Notes under the pieces: generated by a model | Told to the model about the DNA's origin: nothing | Database searches by the model: none | What the model saw: only the letters and a program-made list of their open reading frames with translations | Shown here: piece by piece, positions 8,963-21,614 of the stretch | How the letters are laid out: the number at the start of each line of letters is the position of its first letter | How positions within the stretch are numbered: position 1 is the first letter of the stretch | Program-made: the position numbers and the translations under genes | NCBI GenBank assembly: GCA_037178625.1 | Contig: JAWZXG010000046.1 | Location: 22,625-86,624, forward strand | DNA length: 64,000 bases | From: Skeletonema tropicum | Taxonomy: Eukaryota; Bacillariophyta; Thalassiosirophyceae; Thalassiosirales; Thalassiosiraceae | Direction of reading: 5' to 3'

Positions 8963-11205
8963 GGCGGCGTGTGGAGAATGGCGAGTGAGCCGAATGTAGC
9001 GTAATGATATTGAATAAGTAATTCCACCGCCGATGATGAATTATTACACCACCGCCGATGTTGATGAATGGATTGAAGGTCGAGCGAAGCGAGACAGTGG
9101 AAGAATGATGCGACAAGTCGAAAGTCGAGTGAGCCGGAGGCGAGGGAGATGGAAGTAATGCAAATACTGTCAACGGTACGGTGGTGGAAATAGTGAAGGA
9201 GCGAGTGAGCCGCCAGGCGAGGGAGCTGTTGATTTTTGATTTTGGTATTGCTATGGTATTATTGATAATGATGATATTGAAAATATTATATGGACGATGG
9301 AAGAATTGACGGTGGTGGAGGTAATTCTGTTCATTTTGTTGAAATTTCGAAATTTTGGAGTGTCTTCGGCGCTGGGGATGACTTTCTGGGGTACGGTCAA
9401 TTTAGTTGAGTTGATTGGCAAAGAATCGATATTTGGCCTTGAATAGTACCAATTGATAGAACTCGACGAGAGGATTCAAAATCACTACTCATCTCATTCA
9501 TACGACCAATAGAAGGAGAGGTATGGATGTTTGGATGGGTAGAGTGCGTGGGAGTTTAGGTTGGACAAGTGACAAGGAGTGACGCTGAATGACTTCAAGG
9601 GTGCACCGTAAGCTTTCCAGCCACATGAACATCTTCAATCATACTCATTTACTATTTAATCATTATTTTTCATCTAGAGTCGAGGGCACAATTAATCAAC
9701 AAACATTGTTGCCCGAACACCTAACAGTAACATAAAACTTCTTGATATTCATTTCTCTCTCCCCTCTACGTTAGTTTGCGTCCAAAAATTTAAACCTCTC
9801 CTCACGAATCCTCCTCCAAGCCTTCTTGCTAGCTCGTACTTCCTTCTTGATACGTTCCTCTTCCTCACGTTCCTTCTTATTCGGGTCTACGATGCTCTCG
9901 AAGGGTTCCGTAATCCACTCATCCCAAACTGACTTGTCTGCCTCAACCTTCTCATTCGACTTGAGCTTCTTATTCTCTTCTATCTTTGCAGCAACTTCAT
10001 CCGCCTCGTCAAGCCTCTTCTGTGCCCGAAGTGCCTGTTCGAGGTACTTGTATAATGTTAATGTAATAGTCTCATGATGGTCCGGTCCAATATCAGGAGA
10101 TTGACATCGCAACTTGATGATGTCTGATGATCTTCCATGGTGCTACAGTAATATTAAAGCAGTGAATAGAAGAGGAGGACGGTGATGGCATGGCACAGTA
10201 GAATGTAGCTTTATCATTGCATTGCTCTGTTGATGGCGGTATGTAATTTGAGACGGCCATCTTGATTTTTGAAGCGGTACCACCTTCTCAGCCGTATCAA
10301 AGCACAACACACGCAGATCAAAAATTGACAATGGCTGATATCTTGTCTCCTACGCGGCCAATGAAGGCGATAAGTGGCGTTTTGGAAAGCTCTCATTGCG
10401 CTCTATCGATTAGGCCTGTAATTATCCTGATTGGAGGACTTTCATTCAATCAATCCGTTCAAAAACAGGTCTAGAAAGTCACCAGTGGCTCTCAATCCGG
10501 CTCCACAGCCACAGCCCGAATTTGACGATATGACAACCAATCGAAAGCTCTTTTCAATCTCTTTCGATTAGTACTATCATTCAGCCAACTGAATAATCTA
10601 AACATAGCTCGGGCAAAGCCCTCGCAAAAAAGCGACCACTTTAGTCAGCCTTGTCCAGACAGTTGACAGTTGACAGTTGACAGTTGACAGTTGATTGGTC
10701 GAAAATCCCAAAGAGCGACCAGTTCAATCAGCCTCACATCATGACAGTTGGCACGGAAGCATCAAACGCTTCGCTGAAGAACGATCACTTAATTCAGTAA
10801 GATCCAACTACTCACTGCTCGGGCAAAGCCCTCGCACAATACACTGAGCATAGATCAGCAATTGCTCATCAGTGAACTAAGTTACATGTACCGTCCAATG
10901 ATAGTTAGATCAACTCAGTACCGTCCATGATAATAATCCATTGTGCAACATCAACTTGCCTCGACTGTGCTCGACATCCTCCGCTTCGCTCCAGACTTAC
11001 TACCCAACAATTTAATGTATTCATTTAATATATTCATTATCAATCTAAGTATGATCCCAACAACATCCGAGGAGGAGGAGGATGTTGGATTGACTATTCC
11101 TCCTCCTCACCGTCGCCGATGATGATGATCAACAGTTAGTTAACGCGAACTAGTAGTTTGGAATGATCATCGGAGGTGTGGTTGGGATTAATCATCATCA
11201 TCATC
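8963..11205. repeat. Array unit 5 (2,243 bp), consensus copy
   Basis: Four TTGACAG repeats. I found no deviation from the consensus, so this and unit 27 are the best reference sequences for the four-repeat form. Confidence 0.97.
9771..10142 (-). CDS. TPR-like exon frame, unit 5 (intact)
   Basis: Identical protein to the reference copy at 3056-3427, within an error-free unit. Confidence 0.5.
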   Translation of the reverse strand, partial: HHGRSSDIIKLRCQSPDIGPDHHETITLTLYKYLEQALRAQKRLDEADEVAAKIEENKKLKSNEKVEADKSVWDEWITEPFESIVDPNKKEREEEERIKKEVRASKKAWRRIREERFKFLDAN

Positions 11206-13450
11206 GGCGGCGTGTGGAGAATGGCGAGTGAGCCGAATGTAGCGTAATGATATTGAATAAGTAATTCCACCGCCGATGATGAATTATTACACCACCGCCG
11301 ATGTTGATGAATGGATTGAAGGTCGAGCGAAGCGAGACAGTGGAAGAATGATGCGACAAGTCGAAAGTCGAGTGAGCCGGAGGCGAGGGAGATGGAAGTA
11401 ATGCAAATACTGTCAACGGTACGGTGGTGGAAATAGTGAAGGAGCGAGTGAGCCGCCAGGCGAGGGAGCTGTTGATTTTTGATTTTGGTATTGCTATGGT
11501 ATTATTGATAATGATGATATTGAAAATATTATATGGACGATGGAAGAATTGACGGTGGTGGAGGTAATTCTGTTCATTTTGTTGAAATTTCGAAATTTTG
11601 GAGTGTCTTCGGCGCTGGGGATGACTTTCTGGGGTACGGTCAATTTAGTTGAGTTGATTGGCAAAGAATCGATATTTGGCCTTGAATAGTACCAATTGAT
11701 AGAACTCGACGAGAGGATTCAAAATCACTACTCATCTCATTCATACGACCAATAGAAGGAGAGGTATGGATGTTTGGATGGGTAGAGTGCGTGGGAGTTT
11801 AGGTTGGACAAGTGACAAGGAGTGACGCTGAATGACTTCAAGGGTGCACCGTAAGCTTTCCAGCCACATGAACATCTTCAATCATACTCATTTACTATTT
11901 AATCATTATTTTTCATCTAGAGTCGAGGGCACAATTAATCAACAAACATTGTTGCCCGAACACCTAACAGTAACATAAAACTTCTTGATATTCATTTCTC
12001 TCTCCCCTCTACGTTAGTTTGCGTCCAAAAATTTAAACCTCTCCTCACGAATCCTCCTCCAAGCCTTCTTGCTAGCTCGTACTTCCTTCTTGATACGTTC
12101 CTCTTCCTCACGTTCCTTCTTATTCGGGTCTACGATGCTCTCGAAGGGTTCCGTAATCCACTCATCCCAAACTGACTTGTCTGCCTCAACCTTCTCATTC
12201 GACTTGAGCTTCTTATTCTCTTCTATCTTTGCAGCAACTTCATCCGCCTCGTCAAGCCTCTTCTGTGCCCGAAGTGCCTGTTCGAGGTACTTGTATAATG
12301 TTAATGTAATAGTCTCATGATGGTCCGGTCCAATATCAGGAGATTGACATCGCAACTTGATGATGTCTGATGATCTTCCATGGTGCTACAGTAATATTAA
12401 AGCAGTGAATAGAAGAGGAGGACGGTGATGGCATGGCACAGTAGAATGTAGCTTTATCATTGCATTGCTCTGTTGATGGCGGTATGTAATTTGAGACGGC
12501 CATCTTGATTTTTGAAGCGGTACCACCTTCTCAGCCGTATCAAAGCACAACACACGCAGATCAAAAATTGACATGGCTGATATCTTGTCTCCTACGCGGC
12601 CAATGAAGGCGATAAGTGGCGTTTTGGAAAGCTCTCATTGCGCTCTATCGATTAGGCCTGTAATTATCCTGATTGGAGGACTTTCATTCAATCAATCCGT
12701 TCAAAAACAGGTCTAGAAAGTCACCAGTGGCTCTCAATCCGGCTCCACAGCCACAGCCCGAATTTGACGATATGACAACCAATCGAAAGCTCTTTTCAAT
12801 CTCTTTCGATTAGTACTATCATTCAGCCAACTGAATAATCTAAACATAGCTCGGGCAAAGCCCTCGCAAAAAAGCGACCACTTTAGTCAGCCTTGTCCAG
12901 ACAGTTGACAGTTGACAGTTGACAGTTGACAGTTGATTGGTCGAAAATCCCAAAGAGCGACCAGTTCAATCAGCCTCACATCATGACAGTTGGCACGGAA
13001 GCATCAAACGCTTCGCTGAAGAACGATCACTTAATTCAGTAAAGATCCAACTACTCACTGCTCGGGCAAAGCCCTCGCACAATACACTGAGCATAGATTC
13101 AGCAATTGCTCATCAGTGAACTAAGTTACATGTACCGTCCAATGATAGTTAGATCAACTCAGTACCGTCCCATGATAATAATCCATTGTGCAACATCAAC
13201 TTGCCTCGACTGTGCTCGACATCCTCCGCTTCGCTCCAGACTTACTACCCAACAATTTAATGTATTCATTTAATATATTCATTATCAATCTAAGTATGAT
13301 CCCAACAACATCCGAGGAGGAGGAGGATGTTGGATTGACTATTCCTCCTCCTCACCGTCGCCGATGATGATGATCAACAGTTAGTTAACGCGAACTAGTA
13401 GTTTGGAATGATCATCGGAGGTGTGGTTGGGATTAATCATCATCATCATC
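11206..13450. repeat. Array unit 6 (2,245 bp)
   Basis: Four TTGACAG repeats. First copy with several single-base indels: one A lost near 12573, and single bases gained near 13042, 13099 and 13170. Confidence 0.97.
12014..12385 (-). CDS. TPR-like exon frame, unit 6 (intact)
   Basis: Identical protein to the reference copy; the indels of this unit all lie to its right. Confidence 0.5.
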   Translation of the reverse strand, partial: HHGRSSDIIKLRCQSPDIGPDHHETITLTLYKYLEQALRAQKRLDEADEVAAKIEENKKLKSNEKVEADKSVWDEWITEPFESIVDPNKKEREEEERIKKEVRASKKAWRRIREERFKFLDAN

Positions 13451-15704
13451 GGCGGCGTGTGGAGAATGGCGAGTGAGCCGAATGTAGCGTAATGATATTG
13501 AATAAGTAATTCCACCGCCGATGATGAATTATTACACCACCGCCGATGTTGATGAATGGATTGAAGGTCGAGCGAAGCGAGACAGTGGAAGAATGATGCG
13601 ACAAGTCGAAAGTCGAGTGAGCCGGAGGCGAGGGAGATGGAAAGTAATGCAAATACTGTCAACGGTACGGTGGTGGAAATAGTGAAGGAGCGAGTGAGCC
13701 GCCAGGCGAGGGAGCTGTTGATTTTTGATTTTGGTATTGCTATGGTATTATTGATAATGATGATATTGAAAATATTATATGGACGATGGAAGAATTGACG
13801 GTGGTGGAGGTAATTCTGTTCATTTTGTTGAAATTTCGAAATTTTGGAGTGTCTTCGGCGCTGGGGATGACTTTCTGGGGTACGGTCAATTTAGTTGAGT
13901 TGATTGGCAAAGAATCGATATTTGGCCTTGAATAGTACCAATTGATAGAACTCGACGAGAGGATTCAAAATCACTACTCATCTCATTCATACGACCAATA
14001 GAAGGAGAGGTATGGATGTTTGGATGGGTAGAGTGCGTGGGAGTTTAGGTTGGACAAGTGACAAGGAGTGACGCTGAATGACTTCAAGGGTGCACCGTAA
14101 GCTTTCCAGCCACATGAACATCTTCAATCATACTCATTTACTATTTAATCATTATTTTTCATCTAGAGTCGAGGGCACAATTAATCAACAACATTGTTGC
14201 CCGAACACCTAACAGTAACATAAAACTTCTTGATATTCATTTCTCTCTCCCCTCTACGTTAGTTTGCGTCCAAAAATTTAAACCTCTCCTCACGAATCCT
14301 CCTCCAAGCCTTCTTGCTAGCTCGTACTTCCTTCTTGATACGTTCCTCTTCCTCACGTTCCTTCTTATTCGGGTCTACGATGCTCTCGAAGGGTTCCGTA
14401 ATCCACTCATCCCAAACTGACTTGTCTGCCTCAACCTTCTCATTCGACTTGAGCTTCTTATTCTCTTCTATCTTTGCAGCAACTTCATCCGCCTCGTCAA
14501 GCCTCTTCTGTGCCCGAAGTGCCTGTTCGAGGTACTTGTATAATGTTAATGTAATAGTCTCATGATGGTCCGGTCCAATATCAGGAGATTGACATCGCAA
14601 CTTGATGATGTCTGATGATCTTCCATGGTGCTACAGTAATATTAAAGCAGTGAATAGAAGAGGAGGACGGTGATGGCATGGCACAGTAGAATGTAGCTTT
14701 ATCATTGCATTGCTCTGTTGATGGCGGTATGTAATTTGAGACGGCCATCTTGATTTTTGAAGCGGTACCACCTTCTCAGCCGTATCAAAGCACAACACAC
14801 GCAGATCAAAAATTGACAATGGCTGATATCTTGTCTCCTACGCGGCCCATGAAGGCGATAAGTGGCGTTTTGGAAAGCTCTCATTGCGCTCTATCGATTA
14901 GGCCTGTAATTATCCTGATTGGAGGACTTTCATTCAATCAATCCGTTCAAAAAACAGGTCTAGAAAGTCACCAGTGGCTCTCAATCCTCCAATTCCGGCT
15001 CCACAGCCACAGCCCGAATTTGACGATATGACAACCAATCGAAAGCTCTTTTCAATCTCTTTCGATTAGTACTATCATTCAGCCAACTGAATAATCTAAA
15101 CATAGCTCGGGCAAAGCCCTCGCAAAAAAGCGACCACTTTAGTCAGCCTTGTCCAGACAGTTTGACAGTTGACAGTTGACAGTTGACAGTTGATTGGTCG
15201 AAAATCCCAAAGAGCGACCAGTTCAATCAGCCTCACATCATGACAGTTGGCACGGAAGCATCAAACGCTTCGCTGAAGAACGATCACTTAATTCAGTAAG
15301 ATCCAACTACTCACTGCTCGGGCAAAGCCCTCGCACAATACACTGAGCATAGATCAGCAATTGCTCATCAGTGAACTAAGTTACATGTACCGTCCAATGA
15401 TAGTTAGATCAACTCAGTACCGTCCATGATAATAATCCATTGTGCAACATCAACTTGCCTCGACTGTGCTCGACATCCTCCGCTTCGCTCCAGACTTACT
15501 ACCCAACAATTTAATGTATTCATTTAATATATTCATTATCAATCTAAGTATGATCCCAACAACATCCGAGGAGGAGGAGGATGTTGGATTGACTATTCCT
15601 CCTCCTCACCGTCGCCGATGATGATGATCAACAGTTAGTTAACGCGAACTAGTAGTTTGGAATGATCATCGGAGGTGTGGTTGGGATTAATCATCATCAT
15701 CATC
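13451..15704. repeat. Array unit 7 (2,254 bp)
   Basis: Four TTGACAG repeats. It has extra single bases near 13642, 14951 and 15161, one A lost near 14190, an A-to-C change near 14848 and a 9-base insertion near 14988. Confidence 0.97.
14259..14630 (-). CDS. TPR-like exon frame, unit 7 (intact)
   Basis: Identical protein to the reference copy. It is the last intact copy before the first noisy block. Confidence 0.5.
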   Translation of the reverse strand, partial: HHGRSSDIIKLRCQSPDIGPDHHETITLTLYKYLEQALRAQKRLDEADEVAAKIEENKKLKSNEKVEADKSVWDEWITEPFESIVDPNKKEREEEERIKKEVRASKKAWRRIREERFKFLDAN

Positions 15705-17983
15705 GGCGGCGTGTGGAGAATGGCGAGTGAGCCGAATGTAGCGTAATGATATTGAATAAGTAATTCCACCGCCGATGATGAATTATTACAACCACCGCCG
15801 ATGTTGATGAATGGATTGAAGGTCGAGCGAAGCGAGACAGTGGAAGAATGATGCGACAAGGTCGAAAGTCGAGTGAGCCGGAGGCGAGGGAGATGGAAGT
15901 AATGCAAATACTGTCAACGGTACGGTGGTGGAAATAGTGAAGGAGCGAGTGAGCCGCCAGGCGAGGGAGCTGTTGATTTTTGATTTTGGTATTGCTATGG
16001 TATTATTGATAATGATGATATTGAAAATATTATATGGACGATGGAAGAATTGACGGTGGTGGAGGTTAATTCTGTTCATTTTGTTGAAATTTCGAAATTT
16101 TGGAGTGTCTTCGGCGCTGGGGATGACTTTCTGGGGGGTACGGTCAATTTAGTTGAGTTTGATTGGCAAAGAATCGATATTTTGGCCTTGAATAGTACCA
16201 ATTGATAGAACTCGACGAGAGGATTCAAAATCACTACTCATCTCATTCATACGACCAATAGAAGGAGAGGTTATGGATGTTTGGATGGGTAGAGTGCGTG
16301 GGAGTTTAGGTTGGACAAGTGACAAGGAGTGACGCTGAATGACTTCAAGGGTGCACCGTAAGCTTTCCAGCCACATGAACATCTTCAATCATACTCATTT
16401 ACTATTTAATCATTATTTTTTTTCATCTAGAGTCGAGGGCACAATTAATCAACAAACATTGTTGCCCGAACACCTAACAGTAACATAAAACTTCTTGATA
16501 TTCATTTCTCTCTCCCTCTACGTTAGTTTTGCGTCCAAAAATTTAAACCTCTCCTCACGAATCCTCCTCCAGCCTTCTTGCTAGCCTCGTACTTCCTTCT
16601 TGATACGTTCCTCTTCCTCACGTTCCTTCTTATTCGGGTCTACGATGCTCTCGAAGGGTTCCGTAATCCACTCATCCCAAACTGACTTGTCTGCCTCAAC
16701 CTTCCTCATTCGACTTGAGCTTCTTATTCTCTTCTATCTTTGCAGCAACTTCATCCGCCTCGTCAAGCCTCTTCTGTGCCCGAAGTGCCTGTTCGAGGTA
16801 CTTGTATAATGTTAATGTAATAGTCTCATGATGGTCCGGTCCAATATCAGGAGATTGACATCGCAAACTTGATGATGTCCCCCTGATGATCTTTCCATGG
16901 TGCTACAGTAATATTAAAGCAGTGAATAGAAGAGGAGGACGGTGATGGCATGGCACAGTAGAATGTAGCTTTATCATTGCATTGCTCTGTTGATGGCGGT
17001 ATGTAATTTGAGACGGCCATCTTGATTTTTGAAGCGGTACCACCTTCTCAGCCGTATCAAAGCACAACACACGCAGATCAAAAATTGACAATGGCTGATA
17101 TCTTGGTCTCCTACGCGGCCAATGAAGGCGATAAGTGGCGTTTTGGAAAGCTCTCATTGCGCTCTAGATATCGATTAGGCCTGTAATTATCCTGATTGGA
17201 GGACTTTCATTCAATCAATCCGTTCAAAAACAGGTCTAGAAAGTCACCAGTGGCTCTCAATCCGGCTCCACAGCCACAGCCCCGAATTTGACGATATGAC
17301 AACCAATCGAAAGCTCTTTTCAATCTCTTTCGATTAATAAATTTTTAGTACTATCATTCAGCAACTGAATATCTAAAACATAGCTCGGCAAAGCCCTCGC
17401 AAAAAGCGACCAACTTTAGTTAGTCAGCCTTGTCCCAGACAGTTGACAGTTGACAGTTGACAGTTTTTGATTATTGTCGAAAATCCCAAAGAGCGACCAG
17501 TTCAATCAGCCTCACATCATGACAGTTGGCACGAAGCATCAAACGCTTCGCTGAAGAACGATCACTTAATTCAGTAAGATCCAACTACTCACTGCTCGGG
17601 CAAAGCCCTCGCACAATACACTGAGCATAGATCAGCAATTGCTCATCAGTGAACTAAGTTACATGTACCGTCCAATGATAGTTAGATCACTCAGTACCGT
17701 CCATGGATAATAATCCATTGTGGCAACAATCAACTTGCCTCGACTGTGCTCGACATCCTCCGCTTCGCTCCAGACTTACTACCCAACAATTTAATGTATT
17801 CATTTAATATATTCATTTCAATCTAAGTATGGATCCCAACAACATCCGAGAGGAGAGGATGTTGGATTGACTATTCCTCCTCCTCACCGTCGCCGATGAT
17901 GATGATCAACAGTTAGTTAACGCGAACTAGTAGTTTTGGAATGATCATCGGAGGTGTGGTTGGGATTAATCATCATCATCATC
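15705..17983. repeat. Array unit 8 (2,279 bp), noisy
   Basis: Three TTGACAG repeats. Many small insertions, including an A/T-rich insertion near 17336 next to the GATTAGTACT site and runs such as CCCCC near 16881. Noise clearly increases from here to the right. Confidence 0.95.
16523..16902 (-). pseudogene. TPR-like exon frame, unit 8 (frame broken)
   Basis: Broken by an extra T near 16530, a missing A near 16570, an extra C near 16586, an extra C near 16705 and an extra A near 16866. All are single-base indels, so base-calling error is the likelier explanation than decay. Confidence 0.5.
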
Positions 17984-18105
17984 GCGGCGTGTGGAGAATG
18001 GCGAGTGAGCCGAATGTAGCGTAATGATATTGAATAAGTAATTCCACCGCCGATGATGAATTATTACACCACCGCCGATGTTGATGAATGGATTGAAGGT
18101 CGAGC

Positions 18106-18121
18106 GGGGGGGGGGGGGGGG
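18106..18121. other. G homopolymer burst (unit 9)
   Basis: A run of 16 G inserted where other units read GAGCGAAGCGAG. Absent from every other unit; most likely a sequencing artefact. Confidence 0.8.
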
Positions 18122-18816
18122 AAGCGAGACAGTGGAAGAATGATGCGACACAGTCGAAAGTCGAGTGAGCCGGAGGCGAGGGAGATGGAAGTAATGCAAA
18201 TACTGTCAACGGTACGGTGGTGGAAATAGTGGAAGGAGCGAGTGAGCCGCCAGGCGAGGGAGCTGTTGATTTTTGATTTTGGTATTGCTATGGTATTATT
18301 GATAATGATGATTTGAAATATTATATGGACGATGGAAGAATTGACGGTGGTGGAGGTAATTCTGTTCATTTTGTTTGAAATTTCGAATTTTTGGAGTGTC
18401 TTCGGCGCTGGGGATGACTTTCTGGGGTACGGTCAATTTAGTTGAGTTGATTGGCAAAGAATCGATATTTGGCCTTGAATAGTACCAATTGATAGAACTC
18501 GACGAGAGGATTCAAAATCACTACTCATCTCATTCATACGACCATAGAAGGAGAGGTATGGATGTTTGGATGGGTAGAGTGCGTGGGAGTTTAGGTTGGA
18601 CAAGTGACAAGGAGTGACGCTGAATGACTTCAAGGGTGCACCGTAAGCTTTCGCAGCCCACATGAACATCTTCAATTAAAAATCATACTCATTTACTATT
18701 TAATCATTATTTTTCATCTAGAGTCGAGGGCACAATTAATCAACAAACATTGTTGCCCGAACCACCTAACAGTAACATAAAACTTCTTGATATTCATTTC
18801 TCTCTCTCCCTCTACG

Positions 18817-19194
18817 TTAGTTTGCGTCCCAAAAATTTAAAACCTCTCCTCACGAATCCTCCTCCAAGCCTTCTTGCTAGCTCGTACTTCCTTCTTGATA
18901 CGTTCCTCTTCCTCACGTTCCTTCTTATTCGGGTCTAACGATGCTCTCGAAGGGTTCCGTAATCCACTCATCCCAAACTGACTTGTCTGCCTCAACCTTC
19001 TCATTCGACTTGAGCTTCTTATTCTCTTCTATCTTTTTGCAGCAACTTCATCCGCCTCGTCAAGCCTCTTCTGTGCCCGAAGTGCCTGTTTCGAGGTACT
19101 TGTATAATGTTAATGTAATAGTCTCATGATGGTCGGTCCAATATCAGGAGATTGACATCGCAACTTGATGATGTCTGATGATCTTCCATGGTGG
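18817..19194 (-). pseudogene. TPR-like exon frame, unit 9 (frame broken)
   Basis: Insertions near 18830, 18841, 18938, 19036, 19091 and 19194 and a lost C near 19135. The tail and the TPR-like part fall in different frames. Confidence 0.5.
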
Positions 19195-19368
19195 CTACAG
19201 TAATATTAAAGCAGTGAATAGAAGAGGAGGACCGGTGATTGGCATGGCACAGTAGAATGTAGCTTTATCATTGCATTGCTCTGTTGATGGCGGTATGTAA
19301 TTTGAGACGGCCAATCTTGATTTTTGAAGCGGTAACCACCTTCTCAGCCGTATCAAAGCACAACACAG

Positions 19369-19389
19369 CCCCCCCCCCCCCCTCCCCCC
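19369..19389. other. C homopolymer burst (unit 9)
   Basis: C14-T-C6 replaces the ACG of CACACGCAG. Unique to this unit. Confidence 0.8.
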
Positions 19390-19666
19390 AGATCAAAAAT
19401 TGACAATGGCTGATATCTGTCTCCTACGCGGCCAATGAAGGCGATAAGTGGCGTTTTGGAAAAGCTCTCATTGCGCGCTCTATCGATTAGGCCTGTAATT
19501 ATCCTGATTGGAGGACTTTCATTCAATCAATCCGTTCAAAAACAGGTCTAGAAAGTCACCAGTGGCTCTCAATCCGGCTCCACAGCCACAGCCCGAATTT
19601 GACGATATGACAACCAATCGAAGCTCTTTTCATCTCTTTCGATTAGTACTATCATTCAGCCAACTG

Positions 19667-19675
19667 AAAAAAAAA

Positions 19676-19712
<37 letters not shown>
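19667..19712. other. A homopolymer burst (unit 9)
   Basis: About 45 A with one C, inserted after CCAACTGA. Unit 22 has an A burst at the same place (49236-49271). It is not a retroelement tail: there is no target duplication and the flanks continue as normal unit sequence. Confidence 0.8.
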
Positions 19713-19714
<2 letters not shown>

Positions 19715-20122
19715 ATCTAAACATAGCTCGGGCAAAGCCCTCGCAAAAAAAGCGACCCACTTTAGTCAGTAAAGCCTTGTCCAGACAGTGACAGTTGACA
19801 GTTGACAGTTGACAGTTGATTGGTCGAAAATCCCAAAGAGCGACCAGTTCAATCAGCCTCACATCATGACAGTTGGCACGGAAGCATCAAACGCTTCGCT
19901 GAAGAATCATCACTTAATTCAGTAAGATCCAACTACTCACTGCTCGGGCTAAAGCCCTCGCACAATACACTGAGCATAGATCAGCAATTTGCTCATCAGT
20001 GAACTAAGTTACATGTACCGTCCAATGATAGTTAGATCAACTCAGTACCGTCCATGATAATAATCCATTGTGCAACATCAACTTGCCTCGACTGTGCTCG
20101 ACATCCTCCGCCTTCGCTCCAG

Positions 20123-20133
20123 AAAAAAAAAAA
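20123..20133. other. A insertion after CTCCAG (unit 9)
   Basis: Eleven A plus an extra C in the preceding CCGCCTTCGC. Both changes recur exactly in unit 22 (49666-49676). Confidence 0.8.
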
Positions 20134-20247
20134 CTTACTACCCAACAATTTAATGTATTCATTTAATATATTCATTATCAATCTAAGTATGATCCCAACA
20201 ACATCCGAGGAGGAGGGAGGATGTTGGATTGACTATTCCTCCTCCTC

Positions 20248-20275
20248 AAAAAAAAAAAAAACCGTCGCCGGGGGG
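20248..20275. other. A and G insertion pair (unit 9)
   Basis: An A run (20248-20261) and a G run (20270-20275) interrupt the CCTCACCGTCGCCGATG sequence. Confidence 0.75.
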
Positions 20276-20452
20276 ATGATGATGATCACAGTTAGTTAAC
20301 GGCGAACTAGTAGTTTGGAAATGATCATCGGAGGTGTGGTTGGGATTAAATCATCATCATCATCGGCGGCGTGTGGAGAATGGCGAGTGAGCCGAATGTG
20401 CGTAATGATATTGATATAAGTAATTCCACCGCCGATGATGATTATTACACCA

Positions 20453-20479
20453 CCGGGGCCGGGGGGGGGGGGGGGGGGG
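20453..20479. other. G homopolymer burst (unit 10)
   Basis: GGGGCC followed by 19 G inside the ACCGCCGATGTTG repeat. Not found in any other unit. Confidence 0.8.
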
Positions 20480-21071
20480 ATGTTGATGAATGATTGAAGG
20501 TCGAGCGAAGCGAGACAGTGGAAAGAATGATGCGACAAGTCGAAAGTCGAGTGAGCCGGAGGCGAGGGAGATGGAAGTATGCAAATACTGTCAACGGTAC
20601 GGTTGGTGGAAATAGTGAAGGAGCGAGTGAGCCGCCAGGCGAGGGAGCTGTTGATTTTTTGATTTTGGTATTGCTATGGTATTATTGATAATGATGATAT
20701 TGAAAAATATTATATGGACGATGGAAGAATTGACGGTGGTGGAAGGTAATTCTGTTTTCATTTTGTTGAAATTTCGAAATTTTGGAGTGTCTTCGGCGCT
20801 GGGGATGACTTTCCTGGGGTAAACGGTCAATTTAGTTTGAGTTGATTGGCAAAGAAATCGATATTTGGCCTTGAATAGTACCAATTGATAGAACTCGACG
20901 AGAGGATTCAAAATCACTACTCATCTCATTCATACGACCAATAGAAGGAGAGGGTATGGATGTTTGGATGGTAGAGTTGCGTGGGAGTTTAGGTTGGACA
21001 AGTGACAAGGAGTGACGCTGAATGACTTCAAGGGTGCACCGTAAGCTTTCCAGCCACATGAACATCTTCAA

Positions 21072-21081
21072 TTTTTTTTTT
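21072..21081. other. T insertion (unit 10)
   Basis: Ten T where other units have a single T in CTTCAATCATAC. Unique to this unit. Confidence 0.75.
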
Positions 21082-21214
21082 CATACTCATTTACTATTTA
21101 ATCATTATTTTTTCATCTAGAGTCGAGGGCACAATTAATCAACAAACATTGTTGCCCGAACACCTAACAGTAACATAAAACTTCTTGATATTCATTTCTC
21201 TCTCCCCCTCTACG

Positions 21215-21614
21215 TTAGTTTGCGTCCAAAAATTTAAACCTCTCCTCACGAATCCTCCTCCAAGCCTTCTTGCTAGCTCGTACTTCTTCTTGATACGTTT
21301 CCTCTTCCTCACGTTCCTTCTTATTCGGGTCTACGATGCTCTCGAAGGGTTCCGTAATCCACTCATCCCAAACTGACTTTGTCTGCCTCAACCTTCTCAT
21401 TCGACTTGAGCTTTTTCTTATTCTCTTCTATCTTTGCAGCAAACTTCATCCGCCTCGTCAAGCCTCTTCTGTGCCCGAAGTGCCTGTTCGAGGTACTTGT
21501 ATAATGGTTTTTTAAAAAAAAAAAAAAAATGTATAGTCTCATGATGGTCCGGTCCAATATCAGGAGGGAACATTGACATCGCAACTTGATGATGTCTGAT
21601 GATCTTCCATGGTG
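21215..21614 (-). pseudogene. TPR-like exon frame, unit 10 (frame broken, homopolymer insertion)
   Basis: A T/A burst at 21508-21529 splits the TPR-like helices. Single-base indels near 21285, 21299, 21380, 21414 and 21442, and an insertion of about five bases near 21567, add frameshifts. Confidence 0.5.
21508..21529. other. T/A burst inside the exon frame (unit 10)
   Basis: T6 then A16 replace the TTA of AATGTTAATG. Unit 23 has a closely similar burst at 51030-51045. Confidence 0.8.

Larger units (their letters stand above)
17984..20364. repeat. Array unit 9 (2,381 bp), very noisy
   Basis: Four TTGACAG repeats, one missing a T. About 140 bp longer than the consensus because of homopolymer bursts: G (18106-18121), C (19369-19389) and A (19667-19712, 20123-20133, 20248-20261). 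Confidence 0.95.

Noticed and set aside
19667..19712. Long A run as the tail of a retroposed element
   Set aside because: No element body or target-site duplication; unit sequence continues unchanged on both sides, and the run sits in a block full of unrelated homopolymer bursts.
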